Source: Streptomyces sp. H27-C3 (GTDB taxonomy: Bacteria; Actinomycetota; Actinomycetes; Streptomycetales; Streptomycetaceae). From it: a DNA stretch of 64,000 nucleotides. Shown here piece by piece: positions 18,534 through 26,294 of this stretch. A program made the translations under genes and the position numbers. The stretch is taken from positions 1 through 64,000 of the forward strand of contig NZ_JASITA010000012.1 in the NCBI RefSeq assembly GCF_030063415.1. The letters are read 5' to 3'. The notes below the pieces were generated by a model. That model was not told where the DNA came from. It made no database searches and was given only the letters and a program-made list of their open reading frames with translations. Each line of letters begins with the position of its first letter. Within the stretch, counting starts at the first letter, position 1.

Positions 18534-19676
18534 TCAGGCCAGCAGGGAACGGCCGATGATCTCCTTCATGATCTCGGTGGTACCGCCGTAGATCGTCTGG
18601 ATGCGGCCGTCCGTGAATGCCTTGGCGACGCGGTACTCGGTCATATAGCCGTAGCCGCCGTGCAGTTGGAGGCAGCGGTCGGCGACCCGCTTCTGCAGCT
18701 CGGTGGCCCACCACTTGGCCATCGACGCGTGTACCGCGTCGAGTTCCCCGTTCGAGTGATCGGCAATACACCGGTCGAGGAACGTACGCGTGACGGCGCA
18801 CTCGGTGGCCATCTCCGCGATCTCGAAGCGGATGTGCTGGAGCTTGGACAGCGGCCGGCCGAACGCCTCGCGCTCCTTGACGTACTGCGTGGTGATCTCC
18901 AGGAGGTACTCGGCGGCGGCGATCCCGGCGACGGCGATGCCCATCCGCTCCTGCGCGAGGTTGGTCATCAGATGGATGAAGGCGCCGTCGAGCTCGCCGA
19001 GCAGGTTCTCCTTGGGGACGCGTACGTCGTTGAAGAACAGCTCGGCGGTGTCCTGGGCCTTCTGGCCGATCTTGTCGAGGTTGCGGCCGCGCTCGAAGCC
19101 CTCCGCGCCGCGCTCGACGACCAGCAGGGACAGGCCTTTCGCGCCACCCTCGGGGGTGGTCCTGGCCACGACGATCACCAAGTCGGCGAGGATGCCGTTG
19201 GAGATGAAGGTCTTGGAGCCGTTGAGCAGCCAGTGGTCCCCGCGGTCCTGTGCGGTCGTACGGATGCCCTGGAGGTCCGAGCCCGCGCCCGGCTCCGTCA
19301 TCGCGATGGCGGTGATGGTCTCGCCGCCGCAGAAGCCCGGCAGCCAGCGTCGCTTCTGCTCCTCGGTGCCGAGCCCGGTGAGGTAGGGCCCGATGATGTC
19401 GTTGTGCAGCCCGACCGCGAGCCCGGAGGCGCCCGCCCGGACGAACTCCTCGGCGAGGACGGCGCTGTAGCGGAAGTCGGCGTTGCCGCCGCCGCCGAAC
19501 TCCTCGGGCACGGCGAGCCCCAGCAGCCCCTGGCGGCCGGCCGCGAGCCACACGTCACGGCTGACGATGCCGTCCTGCTCCCACTGCTCGTGGTGCGGCG
19601 CCACTTCCTTCGTCAGGAAGGTACGCACGGTCTCCCGGAAGGCCTCGTGCTCCGCGGTGAAGATCTGACGCTTCAA
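18534..19676 (-). CDS. Acyl-CoA dehydrogenase
   Basis: A 380-residue FAD-dependent dehydrogenase. It starts at TTG with GGAGG five bases upstream; the start overlaps the stop of the CoA-transferase gene by four bases (TTGA), showing tight coupling. Family motifs are [19 protein letters not shown] (FAD/substrate binding, near 120-140), the QKAQDTAEL and [12 protein letters not shown] segment, and the C-terminal [35 protein letters not shown], in which the glutamate after TT is usually the catalytic base. It introduces the 2,3-double bond of acyl-CoA and passes electrons to ETF. Confidence 0.93.
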   Translation of the reverse strand: MKRQIFTAEHEAFRETVRTFLTKEVAPHHEQWEQDGIVSRDVWLAAGRQGLLGLAVPEEFGGGGNADFRYSAVLAEEFVRAGASGLAVGLHNDIIGPYLTGLGTEEQKRRWLPGFCGGETITAIAMTEPGAGSDLQGIRTTAQDRGDHWLLNGSKTFISNGILADLVIVVARTTPEGGAKGLSLLVVERGAEGFERGRNLDKIGQKAQDTAELFFNDVRVPKENLLGELDGAFIHLMTNLAQERMGIAVAGIAAAEYLLEITTQYVKEREAFGRPLSKLQHIRFEIAEMATECAVTRTFLDRCIADHSNGELDAVHASMAKWWATELQKRVADRCLQLHGGYGYMTEYRVAKAFTDGRIQTIYGGTTEIMKEIIGRSLLA

Positions 19677-20836
19677 CTCTGCCTCCTGGCCTGTGCCGCC
19701 GACTCCGACTCTGCGGGATTGCCGACGCTCGGTACGTCCCAGTCGCGGGACACCTCCGCGGCGTCCGCGCCCGGCTGCGCGGGTGGCCGGCGCACCGAGC
19801 CCGGCGTGGCCGAGAAGCGCGGCGCGGGCGCGGGCTGGGTGAGGCCGCCGTGCTCGACGAAGGTGGAGCGGGCCACCAGGTGCGGGTGCGTGGGGGCTTC
19901 GCGCAGCGACAGGACGGGGGCGACGCAGGCGTCCGAGCCCTCGAAGACCGCCGTCCACTCCTCGCGGGTCCGCTCCTTGAACCGGGCGGCGATCGCAGCG
20001 CGCAGTTCGTCCCAGCGGGCGACGTCCTTGCGCGCCGGGGCCTGGTCCTCGATGCCGAGGAGCCGGACGAACTCGGTGTAGAACTGCTGCTCCAGCGCCC
20101 CCACCGCCATGTACTGCCCGTCCGACGTCTCGTAGTTGCCGTAGAAGGGGCAGCCGCCGTCGAGCAGGTTCGCTCCGCGCCGGTCCTGCCAGCCGCCCGC
20201 GGCCACCATGCCGTGGATCATCGTGGCAAGGTGCGCGGCGCCGTCCACGATCGCCGCGTCGACCACCTGCCCGGCGCCGTCCGGGGCCGCCGCGTGCCGC
20301 AGCGCCGCGAGCACGCCGACGACCAGGTAGAGCGAGCCGCCCGCGTAGTCGCCGACGATGTTCGCCGGGACCATCGGCGGCTCGTCGGGCCTGCCGAACA
20401 TGCCGAGGGTGCCGGAGAGCGCGATGTACGCGATGTCGTGCCCGGCGCTCTGCGCGAGCGGGCCCTCCTGGCCCCAGCCGGTCATCCGCCCGTACACGAG
20501 CTTGGGATTGCGGGCCAGGCACACGTCGGGGCCGACGCCGAGGCGCTCGGCGACTCCCGGCCGGTAGCCCTCGATGAGGATGTCCGCGCGCTCGACCAGG
20601 TCGAGGACCCGGGCCGGGCCGTCCTCGGCCTTGAGGTCAACGAGGACCGAGCGCTTGTTGCGGTTGGTGAGGTCGTACGCCGGGTTGATGGCCAGGCCGC
20701 TGCCGCCCGGCCGGTCCACCCGGACCACATCCGCACCCAGGTCGGCGAGGAGCATGGCGGCGAACGGGCCGGGGCCGATTCCCGCCAGTTCCACCACGCG
20801 CACCCCGGCGAGCGGGCCGTTCACTGTCGCTGCCAT
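19673..20836 (-). CDS. CaiB/BaiF CoA transferase family protein, alpha-methylacyl-CoA racemase-like
   Basis: A 387-residue class III CoA-transferase fold protein. The N terminus (GVRVVELAGIGPGPFAAMLLADLGADVVRVDRPGG) and the residues expected for alpha-methylacyl-CoA racemase are present: His in GHDIAY, Asp in ANIVGDYAGGS and Glu in VGALEQQFY. It would therefore interconvert (R)- and (S)-2-methylacyl-CoA, which lets methyl-branched acyl chains (from branched lipids or sterol side chains) enter beta-oxidation. It is the first gene of the operon with the dehydrogenase, thiolase and FadB. The ATG at 20836 replaces a longer frame with an unrelated N terminus. Confidence 0.88.
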   Translation of the reverse strand: MAATVNGPLAGVRVVELAGIGPGPFAAMLLADLGADVVRVDRPGGSGLAINPAYDLTNRNKRSVLVDLKAEDGPARVLDLVERADILIEGYRPGVAERLGVGPDVCLARNPKLVYGRMTGWGQEGPLAQSAGHDIAYIALSGTLGMFGRPDEPPMVPANIVGDYAGGSLYLVVGVLAALRHAAAPDGAGQVVDAAIVDGAAHLATMIHGMVAAGGWQDRRGANLLDGGCPFYGNYETSDGQYMAVGALEQQFYTEFVRLLGIEDQAPARKDVARWDELRAAIAARFKERTREEWTAVFEGSDACVAPVLSLREAPTHPHLVARSTFVEHGGLTQPAPAPRFSATPGSVRRPPAQPGADAAEVSRDWDVPSVGNPAESESAAQARRQS

Positions 20837-20877
20837 CAAGCCCCCAGCACTGTGACACAACCGATGTAACAGCAATG

Positions 20878-20906
20878 ATGCTAAGAACGTGTTCCACTCT
20901 GCACAA
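20878..20906 (-). promoter_or_regulatory. Promoter of the beta-oxidation operon
   Basis: On the minus strand TTGTGC (20906-20901), a 17-bp spacer and TAGCAT (20883-20878) make a plausible vegetative promoter about 40-70 bp before the CoA-transferase start. Confidence 0.6.
20885..20894. promoter_or_regulatory. KstR-like TetR operator inside the promoter spacer
   Basis: GAACGTGTTC is a dyad with AAC-N2-GTT symmetry, matching seven of eight defined positions of the mycobacterial KstR consensus TnnAACnnGTTnnA. It sits between the predicted -35 and -10 boxes, where a bound repressor would block transcription. Confidence 0.55.
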
Positions 20907-20918
20907 GCCCTTCGGGCG

Positions 20919-20932
20919 AGCAAGCGCTTAGT
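20919..20932. promoter_or_regulatory. Second TetR-type dyad (CAAG-N2-CTTA)
   Basis: AGCAAGCGCTTAGT contains the palindrome AAGCGCTT and resembles the KstR2 consensus AnCAAGnnCTTGnT except for one position. It lies between the divergent CoA-transferase and saccharopine-dehydrogenase-like genes. Confidence 0.45.
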
Positions 20933-21001
20933 TCTTTTTCCCCACGGATCACGCTAGCCTCGGCGACCGACAGTGGCTCGGTACCGACTGCGGAGGCGTA
21001 C

Positions 21002-22204
21002 ATGGGCGAGACAGTGCCAGGCCGATCAGGGCGCGTGTACGACATCGTGCTCTTCGGGGCGACGAGCTTCGTCGGGGAGCTGACGGCGGAATACCTCGCG
21101 CGGCACGCACCCCTGGACTGCCGGTGGGCGCTGGCGGGGCGCAGTACCGCGAAGCTGGAGAAGCTGCGCGAGCGGCTCACCGCGATCGACCCGGCCTGCG
21201 CGACGCTTCCCCTGCTGCGCGCCAATGTGTCCGACTCGCGATCGCTGCGCGAACTCGCCGGGAGTACCCGGGTGCTGGCGACGACGGTCGGCCCCTACGT
21301 CTGGTACGGGGAGGGCGTGGTCGCCGCGTGCGCCGAGGCGGGGACGGACTACGCGGACCTGTCGGGCGAGTCCGAGTTCGCCGACCGGATGTACGTCGGG
21401 TACGACGCACGGGCCAGGGAGACCGGGGCGCGGATCGTGCACGCCTGCGGCTTCGACTCGATCCCGCACGACCTCGGCGTGTACTACACGGTGCGGCAGC
21501 TGCCCGAGGACGTACCGCTGCGGATCGACGGGTTCGTGCGCGCCGGGGCGATGTTCTCCGGCGGGACCCTCGCGTCGGCGCTCAACGCCTTCGCGCGTGG
21601 GCCGCAGATCCTGCGGGCCGCGAAGGAACGGCGGCAGCACGAGCCGCGGCCGATGGGCCGGCGGGCGCGGGCGCCGTTCGCCGCGCCTCGGCGCAGCCGG
21701 GAGACCGGCACCTGGGCGCTGCCGCTGAGCACCCTCGATCCGCAGGTCGTGGCCCGCTCGGCGGCGGCCCTTGAACGGTACGGGCCCGATTTCCGCTACC
21801 GGCACTACGCGTCGGTGAAGTGGCTGCCGGTCGCGGGCGCGAGTGTGGCCGCGGTGGGCGCCCTCTTCGCGCTCGCGCAGATTCCGGCCGCGCGTGCCTG
21901 GCTGATGGGCCGGTACGGGGCGGGCGCGGGACCCGACGCGGAGCGCAGGGAACGGAGTTGGTTCTCGGTGCGGTTCGTGGGCGTGGGCGGTGGGCGGCGG
22001 GTGTTCACCGAGGTGTCCGGCGGCGACCCCGGGTACGACGAGACCGCGAAGATGCTCGCGGAGTCGGTGCTCTGCCTCGCCTTCGACGACCTGCCCAAGA
22101 CGTCCGGGCAGGTGACGACGGTGGAGGCGATGGGAGACGCGCTGCTGGAGCGGTTGCAGGCGGCGGGGATCCGGTTCCGGGTCGCGGATGTGCGTCAGGT
22201 GTAG
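21002..22204 (+). CDS. Saccharopine dehydrogenase-like (trans-acting enoyl reductase type) protein
   Basis: A 400-residue protein with an N-terminal Rossmann domain (DIVLFGATSFVGELTAEYL, then WALAGRSTAKLEKL) typical of the saccharopine dehydrogenase NADP-binding family. The conserved TVGPYVWYGEGVVAACAEAGTDYADLSGE and ACGFDSIPHDLGVY motifs match the branch that includes mycobacterial trans-acting enoyl reductase (Rv2953) rather than true lysine-pathway enzymes. A hydrophobic stretch near 280-300 may contact membrane. Its position opposite the beta-oxidation operon, with shared operators, suggests lipid reduction. The substrate is unknown. Confidence 0.82.
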   Translation: MGETVPGRSGRVYDIVLFGATSFVGELTAEYLARHAPLDCRWALAGRSTAKLEKLRERLTAIDPACATLPLLRANVSDSRSLRELAGSTRVLATTVGPYVWYGEGVVAACAEAGTDYADLSGESEFADRMYVGYDARARETGARIVHACGFDSIPHDLGVYYTVRQLPEDVPLRIDGFVRAGAMFSGGTLASALNAFARGPQILRAAKERRQHEPRPMGRRARAPFAAPRRSRETGTWALPLSTLDPQVVARSAAALERYGPDFRYRHYASVKWLPVAGASVAAVGALFALAQIPAARAWLMGRYGAGAGPDAERRERSWFSVRFVGVGGGRRVFTEVSGGDPGYDETAKMLAESVLCLAFDDLPKTSGQVTTVEAMGDALLERLQAAGIRFRVADVRQV

Positions 22205-22228
22205 GGGCGTAGGTGTGGGCCGCCGGGG

Positions 22229-22906
22229 TCAGGCCGTTGCCGCGCGCAGGGCCTGCCTGCAGAGGGTGTCGGCCCTGCGGGTGGACTCCGGGATGCGGTA
22301 GTCGGGGGCCAGTCGCAGGGTGTGGGCGCAGGCGTTGTCCAGGCTCACCCGGTGGCCGACTGAGACGAAGACCGGCTTCACGGCGTCCTGGGTGCGCAGC
22401 GCGCGGCCCACTTCCTCGTTGTGGTCGAGCAGGGGGGACGCGTCACCACGCCGGGGGCCCGGTTGCTCGTACCGGAAGGTGAAGGGGTTCTTGGCGACGC
22501 CGATCGTCGGGAGTCCGGTGACCACCCCGAGGTGGCTGGCCAGGCCGAAGCGGCGGGGGTGGGCCAGCCCGTAACCGTCGCAGACCACCAGGCCGGGGTC
22601 CGCCGACAGGGATTCGAGTGCGGCGAGCACCGTCGGCAGTTCCCGGAAGGCCAGCAGCCCCGGTACGTACGGGAAGGCGACCCGGCCGACGGCGGTGGCC
22701 TCGTCGAGCACGGTGAGCGTGGCGGCGTCGAGGACGACGGCCGCGGCGACGACGACGTCGCGCTCGTCGTCGTACGCGACGTCCACACCTGTCACCCGGC
22801 CGGTGCCGGGCGGGGGGCCCTGCTGGTCGAGCACCACGCGGGTGCGCAGTGCGTCCTGGATCGCTCGGGCTGCGGCCTCGTCGGCGGGGGTTTCTATGGT
22901 CGTCAT
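22229..22906 (-). CDS. nfi: Endonuclease V (deoxyinosine 3'-endonuclease)
   Basis: A 225-residue repair nuclease. Family motifs include GVDVAYDDE (catalytic Asp), PYVPGLLAFRELP (catalytic Glu and strand-separating wedge), CDGYGLAHPRRFGLASHLG (second Asp) and GVAKNPF, with KPVFVSVGHRVSLDNA near the C terminus. It nicks DNA one base 3' of deoxyinosine and starts repair of deaminated adenine. The ATG at 22906 is chosen because an upstream ATG at 22951 would run into the divergent YciI gene. The usual VDG of the second motif reads CDG here. Confidence 0.92.
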   Translation of the reverse strand: MTTIETPADEAAARAIQDALRTRVVLDQQGPPPGTGRVTGVDVAYDDERDVVVAAAVVLDAATLTVLDEATAVGRVAFPYVPGLLAFRELPTVLAALESLSADPGLVVCDGYGLAHPRRFGLASHLGVVTGLPTIGVAKNPFTFRYEQPGPRRGDASPLLDHNEEVGRALRTQDAVKPVFVSVGHRVSLDNACAHTLRLAPDYRIPESTRRADTLCRQALRAATA

Positions 22907-22949
22907 GGTGACGACCACCCTAGAACGGGCCGACGGTAACCTGACGATC

Positions 22950-23249
22950 ATGTTCGTACTTGAATTGACCTACACCGAGCCCCTTGAGCGCGTCAACGAG
23001 CTGCTGGACGCGCACGTGGCGTGGCTGGACGCGCAGTACGCGGCGGGCGTCTTCATCGCTTCGGGGCGGAAGGTGCCGCGGGACGGCGGCGTGATCCTGG
23101 CCGTGGGGGTCGACCGGGCGCGGGTCGAGCGGATCGCGGCAGAGGATCCCTTCACTGCGGCGGGGGTCTGTGTGTACCGGATCACGGAGTTCGTGGCGAC
23201 GAAGACGGCGGCGGAACTGGCCGGATACCAGGAGCAGTTGCCCTCATAG
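22950..23249 (+). CDS. YciI-like family protein
   Basis: A 99-residue protein with the ferredoxin-like YciI fold: MFVLELTYTEPLERVNELLDAHVAWLDAQYAAG, a conserved ASGRKVPRDGGVILA segment and the closing DPFTAAGVCVYRITEF. The His/Asp pair in the first helix (AHVAWLD) is the putative active site of the family. Cellular substrates are unknown; relatives are dehalogenases or ring-cleavage accessory proteins. It is divergent from nfi with a 43-bp gap. Confidence 0.85.
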   Translation: MFVLELTYTEPLERVNELLDAHVAWLDAQYAAGVFIASGRKVPRDGGVILAVGVDRARVERIAAEDPFTAAGVCVYRITEFVATKTAAELAGYQEQLPS

Positions 23250-23272
23250 GCGGTGTGGGGACGTGGCGGGGT

Positions 23273-23308
23273 GCGAGGGCGGGCGCTTGGGCGAGGGCGG
23301 GCGCTTGG
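23273..23308. repeat. Two perfect 18-bp tandem copies
   Basis: The unit GCGAGGGCGGGCGCTTGG occurs at 23273-23290 and again at 23291-23308. It lies 24 bases after the YciI stop codon, within a 251-bp intergenic region. Confidence 0.8.
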
Positions 23309-23329
23309 GCGGGTTGCCTGCGGCGCTGT

Positions 23330-23490
23330 TCCCCACCCGCCCCTCCCCGGAACCGGGGGTGAGCCCCCGGACGCCCTGCGGGCGTGTCCTCAAACGCCGG
23401 ACGGGCTGAAATTGCCCCAGCGTCAGCATCCCGCCCGTCCGGCGCGACGCACGTGCCATCCCCCGCGCGGGACGGGGCGTGTCCTCAATC
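23330..23490. repeat. Streptomyces-type intergenic repeat with long inverted arms
   Basis: This stretch holds CGCCGGACGGGC (23395-23406) and its exact complement GCCCGTCCGGCG (23433-23444) with a 26-base loop. The phrase GGCGTGTCCTCAA occurs twice, near 23381 and 23477. Sequences of this kind (GTCCTCAAACGCCGGACGGGCTGAA) recur between genes in Streptomyces chromosomes. It lies between convergent genes and may act as a bidirectional terminator. Confidence 0.55.
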
Positions 23491-23500
23491 GGCCGGGGGA

Positions 23501-24646
23501 TCATCCCCCGAGGCGGGCCACCCGTCCCTTCTCGCCCGACGCCCAGCAGCCGAAGTCCCGGGTGCAGTCGACCGTGTCGTAGGAGCCGGCGTCGATCGTG
23601 CGCCAGCTGCGGCCCCCGTCCGTCGTCAGATCCGTGCCCTCCGGGCCCACCGCCAGTGCCGCGTTCCTGCTGTGGGGCAGCCAGGCCACCCCCGAGCGGT
23701 ACGCGGGCGGTGGTGTCTTGGCCTGCTGCCAGCTGCGGCCGGCGTCGCCGGTGATCGCCGCCGCCTTCGGGGAGGCCTGGCCCGCACGGTAGTCGCCGCC
23801 GACCGCTATGCCGTGGTGGCGGTCGCGGAAGGCGAGCCCGAAGACGCCCCTGGCCGGGTCGCCTGCGGGGATCGACGACTCGGTGGCGGTCCAGGTCAGG
23901 CCGCGGTCCTTCGAGTGCAGCACGCGCGCGGTGGCCGCACCCCCCGTGGCCAGCCATACGTCCCGCGCCCCCGAGCTGACCAGGCACTGCCCGCTCGCGG
24001 CGAACCCCGCCTCGCCGGGCTGTGCGGCAGGCATGCCCGCGCTCGGCAGCACCTTCCAGGACTTCCCGCTGTCGCCGGTGGACAGAATGCGGTACTTGCC
24101 GTCCACCGGGTCGCTCATCGCCAGGCCATGGCGGCCGTCGAAGAAGGTGATGCAGTCGTAGAACGCCTTCGGGTCGGTGTTGCGGAAGCTCTCGCTCCAG
24201 GTCGCACCGCCGTCGTAGGTGCGCAAGACCCGCGACGCCTCGCCCTCCCCGATGGCCAGCACCACCGCGCGCCGCCCGTCGAACGCCTCGACGTCGCGGA
24301 ACTCCAACTCGGCCGCGCCCGGCGGAGAGACGTTTCGCCAGCTGCGGCCACCGTCGCCGGTGCGCAGTACGGTGCCCTTCGAACCGGCCACCCACGCGGT
24401 CTTCCTGCTGACCGCCGCCAGGCCCCTGAACCGCGCGTCCGTACCGGTGTCCGTCAGCTTCCAGCCGAGCTTCGCCCCGGTCGCGGCACCAGAGGAATCA
24501 GCGGAACCAGCCAATTCGGCAGATCCGGCGGCGGATCCGGCAATGCCGTCCGTCCGCGCCTCGGCCGACGTGACCAGCGCCGCGGCCACCGCCGCCCCGC
24601 ACAGTCCCGCCGACATCACGCGTCGCGACTTCCCCGTGGGCCTCAT
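23501..24646 (-). CDS. Secreted BNR/YCF48-like beta-propeller protein
   Basis: A 381-residue protein with a signal peptide (about 1-31) and a low-complexity Ala/Gly/Ser stretch to about residue 55. The body is a repeated motif of the BNR type, T-x-D-G-G-x-S/T-W (for example RTGDGGRSWRN, RTYDGGATWSE, STGDSGKSWKV, SKDRGLTWTA, TGDAGRSWQQ, TTDGGRSWRT), indicating a six- or seven-bladed propeller as in sialidases and Ycf48. No catalytic residues of sialidases are evident, so binding or assembly is more likely than hydrolysis. Relatives are often labelled oxidoreductase without evidence. Confidence 0.75.
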   Translation of the reverse strand: MRPTGKSRRVMSAGLCGAAVAAALVTSAEARTDGIAGSAAGSAELAGSADSSGAATGAKLGWKLTDTGTDARFRGLAAVSRKTAWVAGSKGTVLRTGDGGRSWRNVSPPGAAELEFRDVEAFDGRRAVVLAIGEGEASRVLRTYDGGATWSESFRNTDPKAFYDCITFFDGRHGLAMSDPVDGKYRILSTGDSGKSWKVLPSAGMPAAQPGEAGFAASGQCLVSSGARDVWLATGGAATARVLHSKDRGLTWTATESSIPAGDPARGVFGLAFRDRHHGIAVGGDYRAGQASPKAAAITGDAGRSWQQAKTPPPAYRSGVAWLPHSRNAALAVGPEGTDLTTDGGRSWRTIDAGSYDTVDCTRDFGCWASGEKGRVARLGG

Positions 24647-24726
24647 GGCGCTGGAAACTAGCCCACCGCTCCCACGCCGTCCAGAGTGCGCCTCGCACCG
24701 CGCGTTCCTAGAGTGAGGCCTGGAGC

Positions 24727-24745
24727 GGGGCCGCGGCGCGGCCCC
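24727..24745 (+). promoter_or_regulatory. 5' leader hairpin before the GNAT gene
   Basis: GGGGCCGC and GCGGCCCC form a perfect 8-bp stem with a GGC loop, ending 23 bases before the ATG. A TAGAGT -10-like box at 24713-24718 would place it in the transcript leader. Confidence 0.35.
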
Positions 24746-24768
24746 GGACGACGGGCAAGGAGCTGTTC

Positions 24769-25077
24769 ATGGCAGTCACGGTCATCGACGCCCCGGAGGC
24801 GGACCGCTACGAGGCCCGGCTGGACGGCTCGGACTCCGTCGCCGGGTTCACCCAGTACATCCGTACGCACGAGCTGATCGCCTTCGTCCACACCGAGGTC
24901 GACCCGGCCCACGAGGGCCGTGGCGTCGGCTCCGCCCTCGCCAGGGAGTCCCTGGACGCGGCGCGCGCGGCGCGACTGAGAGTGCTGGCCGTATGTCCGT
25001 TCTACAGCGGATATCTCGCCCGCCATCCGGAGTACGCGGACCTCGCCTACCAGAGCCGCAGCCAGGTCTCGGACTGA
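24769..25077 (+). CDS. Small GNAT-like N-acetyltransferase
   Basis: At 102 residues it is a minimal GNAT fold of the YjdJ type. The acetyl-CoA loop is VDPAHEGRGVGSALARESLD (R/Q-x-x-G-x-G/A at about residues 50-56), preceded by GSDSVAGFTQYIRTHELIAFVHTEV and followed by LRVLAVCPFYSGYLARHPEYADL. AGGAG lies nine bases before the ATG. Its stop is 21 bases before the next gene, a two-cluster Fe-S protein, and this pairing occurs in other actinobacteria, so they may be functionally linked. The substrate is unknown. Confidence 0.8.
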   Translation: MAVTVIDAPEADRYEARLDGSDSVAGFTQYIRTHELIAFVHTEVDPAHEGRGVGSALARESLDAARAARLRVLAVCPFYSGYLARHPEYADLAYQSRSQVSD

Positions 25078-25098
25078 GCGGCAGGCAGGAGAGCTGCC

Positions 25099-25515
25099 AT
25101 GAGCGCGGAGCCAGGGAAGGCCAAGCGGTACACGGGCAGGCTCGTCGACGTCACCTTCGAGCCCGGTCGGTGCCTGCACGCGGCGGAGTGCATCAGGGGC
25201 CTGCCGTACGTCTTCGACCTGGAGAGACGCCCCTGGATCCAGCCCGACGGCGGCCCCGCCGACCTGGTCGCCGAGGTCGTCCGCCGCTGCCCGACCGGCG
25301 CCCTGCAGTACCGGTTCCCGGAGGGCCCCGCCGAGACGGCCGAGCATCCGGCCGTCGTCGGCCGCAATCCGGCGGGCCAACTCCTGCTCCGCGGCGAGCT
25401 CGTGGTGGACACGGCGCAGGGTGCCCGGCACGAGACGCGGGTGATGCTGTGCGGATGCGGGGCGAGCGGGAATCAGCCGTACTGCGATCACGCGGGCCCG
25501 TGCGGCGGGAAGTGA
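25099..25515 (+). CDS. Fer4_19 plus CDGSH-like iron-sulfur protein
   Basis: A 138-residue protein with two metal-binding regions. The N-terminal 4Fe-4S mono-cluster region is VTFEPGRCLHAAECIRGLPYVF with a later VRRCPTGAL (residues 15-75). The C-terminal part is the start of a CDGSH motif: LCGCGASGNQPYCD supplies three cysteines in the C-x-C-x8-C spacing of NEET proteins. The usual GSH triplet that carries the His ligand is missing; the protein reads YCDHAGPCGGK, giving a displaced His and an extra Cys. It may hold a 2Fe-2S cluster with altered ligands. It is co-transcribed with the GNAT gene. Confidence 0.8.
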   Translation: MSAEPGKAKRYTGRLVDVTFEPGRCLHAAECIRGLPYVFDLERRPWIQPDGGPADLVAEVVRRCPTGALQYRFPEGPAETAEHPAVVGRNPAGQLLLRGELVVDTAQGARHETRVMLCGCGASGNQPYCDHAGPCGGK

Positions 25516-25570
25516 AGTGCGAGGTGCGAGTGGCACAAGTGGCCGGATTGGCACCCTGACCGTCCGGATC

Positions 25571-25584
25571 GTGACGCAGGTCAC
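25571..25584. promoter_or_regulatory. Crp-like binding site upstream of the ssgA-like gene
   Basis: GTGACGCAGGTCAC fits the GTG-N6-GNCAC motif reported for Streptomyces coelicolor Crp and is nearly symmetric. It lies 75 bases before the TTG start. Confidence 0.5.
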
Positions 25585-25599
25585 GCACCCCCGGCATGC

Positions 25600-25618
25600 A
25601 CGGAATCACGTATTCCGT
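25600..25618. promoter_or_regulatory. 19-bp dyad upstream of the ssgA-like gene
   Basis: ACGGAATCACGTATTCCGT has perfect 7-bp arms around CACGT. It lies 40-59 bases before the start and could be an operator or a leader hairpin. Confidence 0.5.
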
Positions 25619-25658
25619 CGTCTGTCTCTGTGACAGGACGCATGAGAGGGAGCAGGCA

Positions 25659-26075
25659 TTGGCGATCATGATCGAACAAGCAGTGCAGGCCCGCCTGGTC
25701 TCATCCACTCCCCGGATGGAGACCGTTCCCGCGACCCTGCGGTACGACCGCGAGGATCCCTTCGCCGTGCGCATGTGCTTCCCTCCGCCGGCGACGCTGG
25801 AGGGCATCGAGGTGTCCTGGGCGTTCGCCCGTGAGCTCCTGGAGGACGGCGTCGACACGCGGGCCGGAGTGGGCGACGTACAGGTGCGGCCCTACGGGTA
25901 CGGCAGGACCGTGCTGGAGTTCCATGCCGCCGAGGGCACCGCGATGGTCCATATCCGCACCTCCGACCTGCGCCATTTCCTCAAGCGCACCCACGAGCTC
26001 GTCCCCGTGGGCGGCGAGCATCTGCACCTCGATGTGGATCACGACCTCGCCGAGCTGCTGCGCGACGCCGCCTGA
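25659..26075 (+). CDS. SsgA-like sporulation/cell-division regulator (SALP)
   Basis: A 138-residue member of the SsgA-like family, found only in morphologically complex actinomycetes, where the proteins steer septum placement, peptidoglycan remodelling and spore-wall maturation. Conserved stretches are VPATLRYDREDPFAVRMCFPPP, GIEVSWAFARELLEDG, GVGDVQVRPYGYGRTVLEF and LRHFLKRTHELVPVG. The TTG at 25659 gives the family-length N terminus and a GAGAGGGAG sequence at a workable distance; the ATG at 25668 is an alternative but is too far from it. Which SALP (SsgB-G, SsgR) it is cannot be settled here. A Crp-like site and a 19-bp dyad precede it. Confidence 0.88.
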   Translation: MAIMIEQAVQARLVSSTPRMETVPATLRYDREDPFAVRMCFPPPATLEGIEVSWAFARELLEDGVDTRAGVGDVQVRPYGYGRTVLEFHAAEGTAMVHIRTSDLRHFLKRTHELVPVGGEHLHLDVDHDLAELLRDAA

Positions 26076-26138
26076 AGCCCGGCACACGTCCGGAAGTACG
26101 CCCGGCGCGCGTCCACGCGGCGCACCGCGACCCGGCGC

Positions 26139-26157
26139 GCGCCAAATCGTTTGGCGC
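26139..26157. promoter_or_regulatory. Perfect 8-bp-arm palindrome overlapping a -35 box
   Basis: GCGCCAAATCGTTTGGCGC has perfect arms GCGCCAAA/TTTGGCGC around TCG. It could end the ssgA-like transcript, but its right arm contains the -35 box of the next promoter, so it may be an operator. Confidence 0.5.
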
Positions 26158-26179
26158 CTTCACCGCCGCGTTGTACTTT
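26151..26179 (+). promoter_or_regulatory. Promoter of the ABC-F leader transcript
   Basis: TTGGCG (26151-26156), an exact 17-bp spacer and TACTTT (26174-26179) form a good vegetative promoter. The expected start point falls at 26184-26187, directly on an ATG. Confidence 0.6.
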
Positions 26180-26183
26180 GGTG

Positions 26184-26294
26184 ATGGCCCTGTTGTCGTC
26201 GATCGGAGTGGGACGTTGCGCGTCTGAGGTTCTGAGTCACCGTGTTGTACGGACCGACAAGTCCGTGCGCGCTGCGTGCGACCTCGACGCCTGA
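26184..26294 (+). CDS. Putative leaderless 36-residue leader peptide upstream of the ABC-F gene
   Basis: An ATG that coincides with the predicted transcription start opens a 36-codon frame (begins MALLSSIGVGRCASEVLSHR, ends in ACDLDA) and stops 110 bases before the ABC-F gene. There is no ribosome binding site, as expected for a leaderless start. The frame contains a hairpin (ACGGAC/GTCCGT, 26249-26266), and a C-rich run followed by GGGGCC and TTTT (26300-26326) lies just after its stop. Antibiotic-inducible ABC-F genes are commonly controlled by ribosome stalling on such leader peptides. Its translation and role are inferred. Confidence 0.45.
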   Translation: MALLSSIGVGRCASEVLSHRVVRTDKSVRAACDLDA

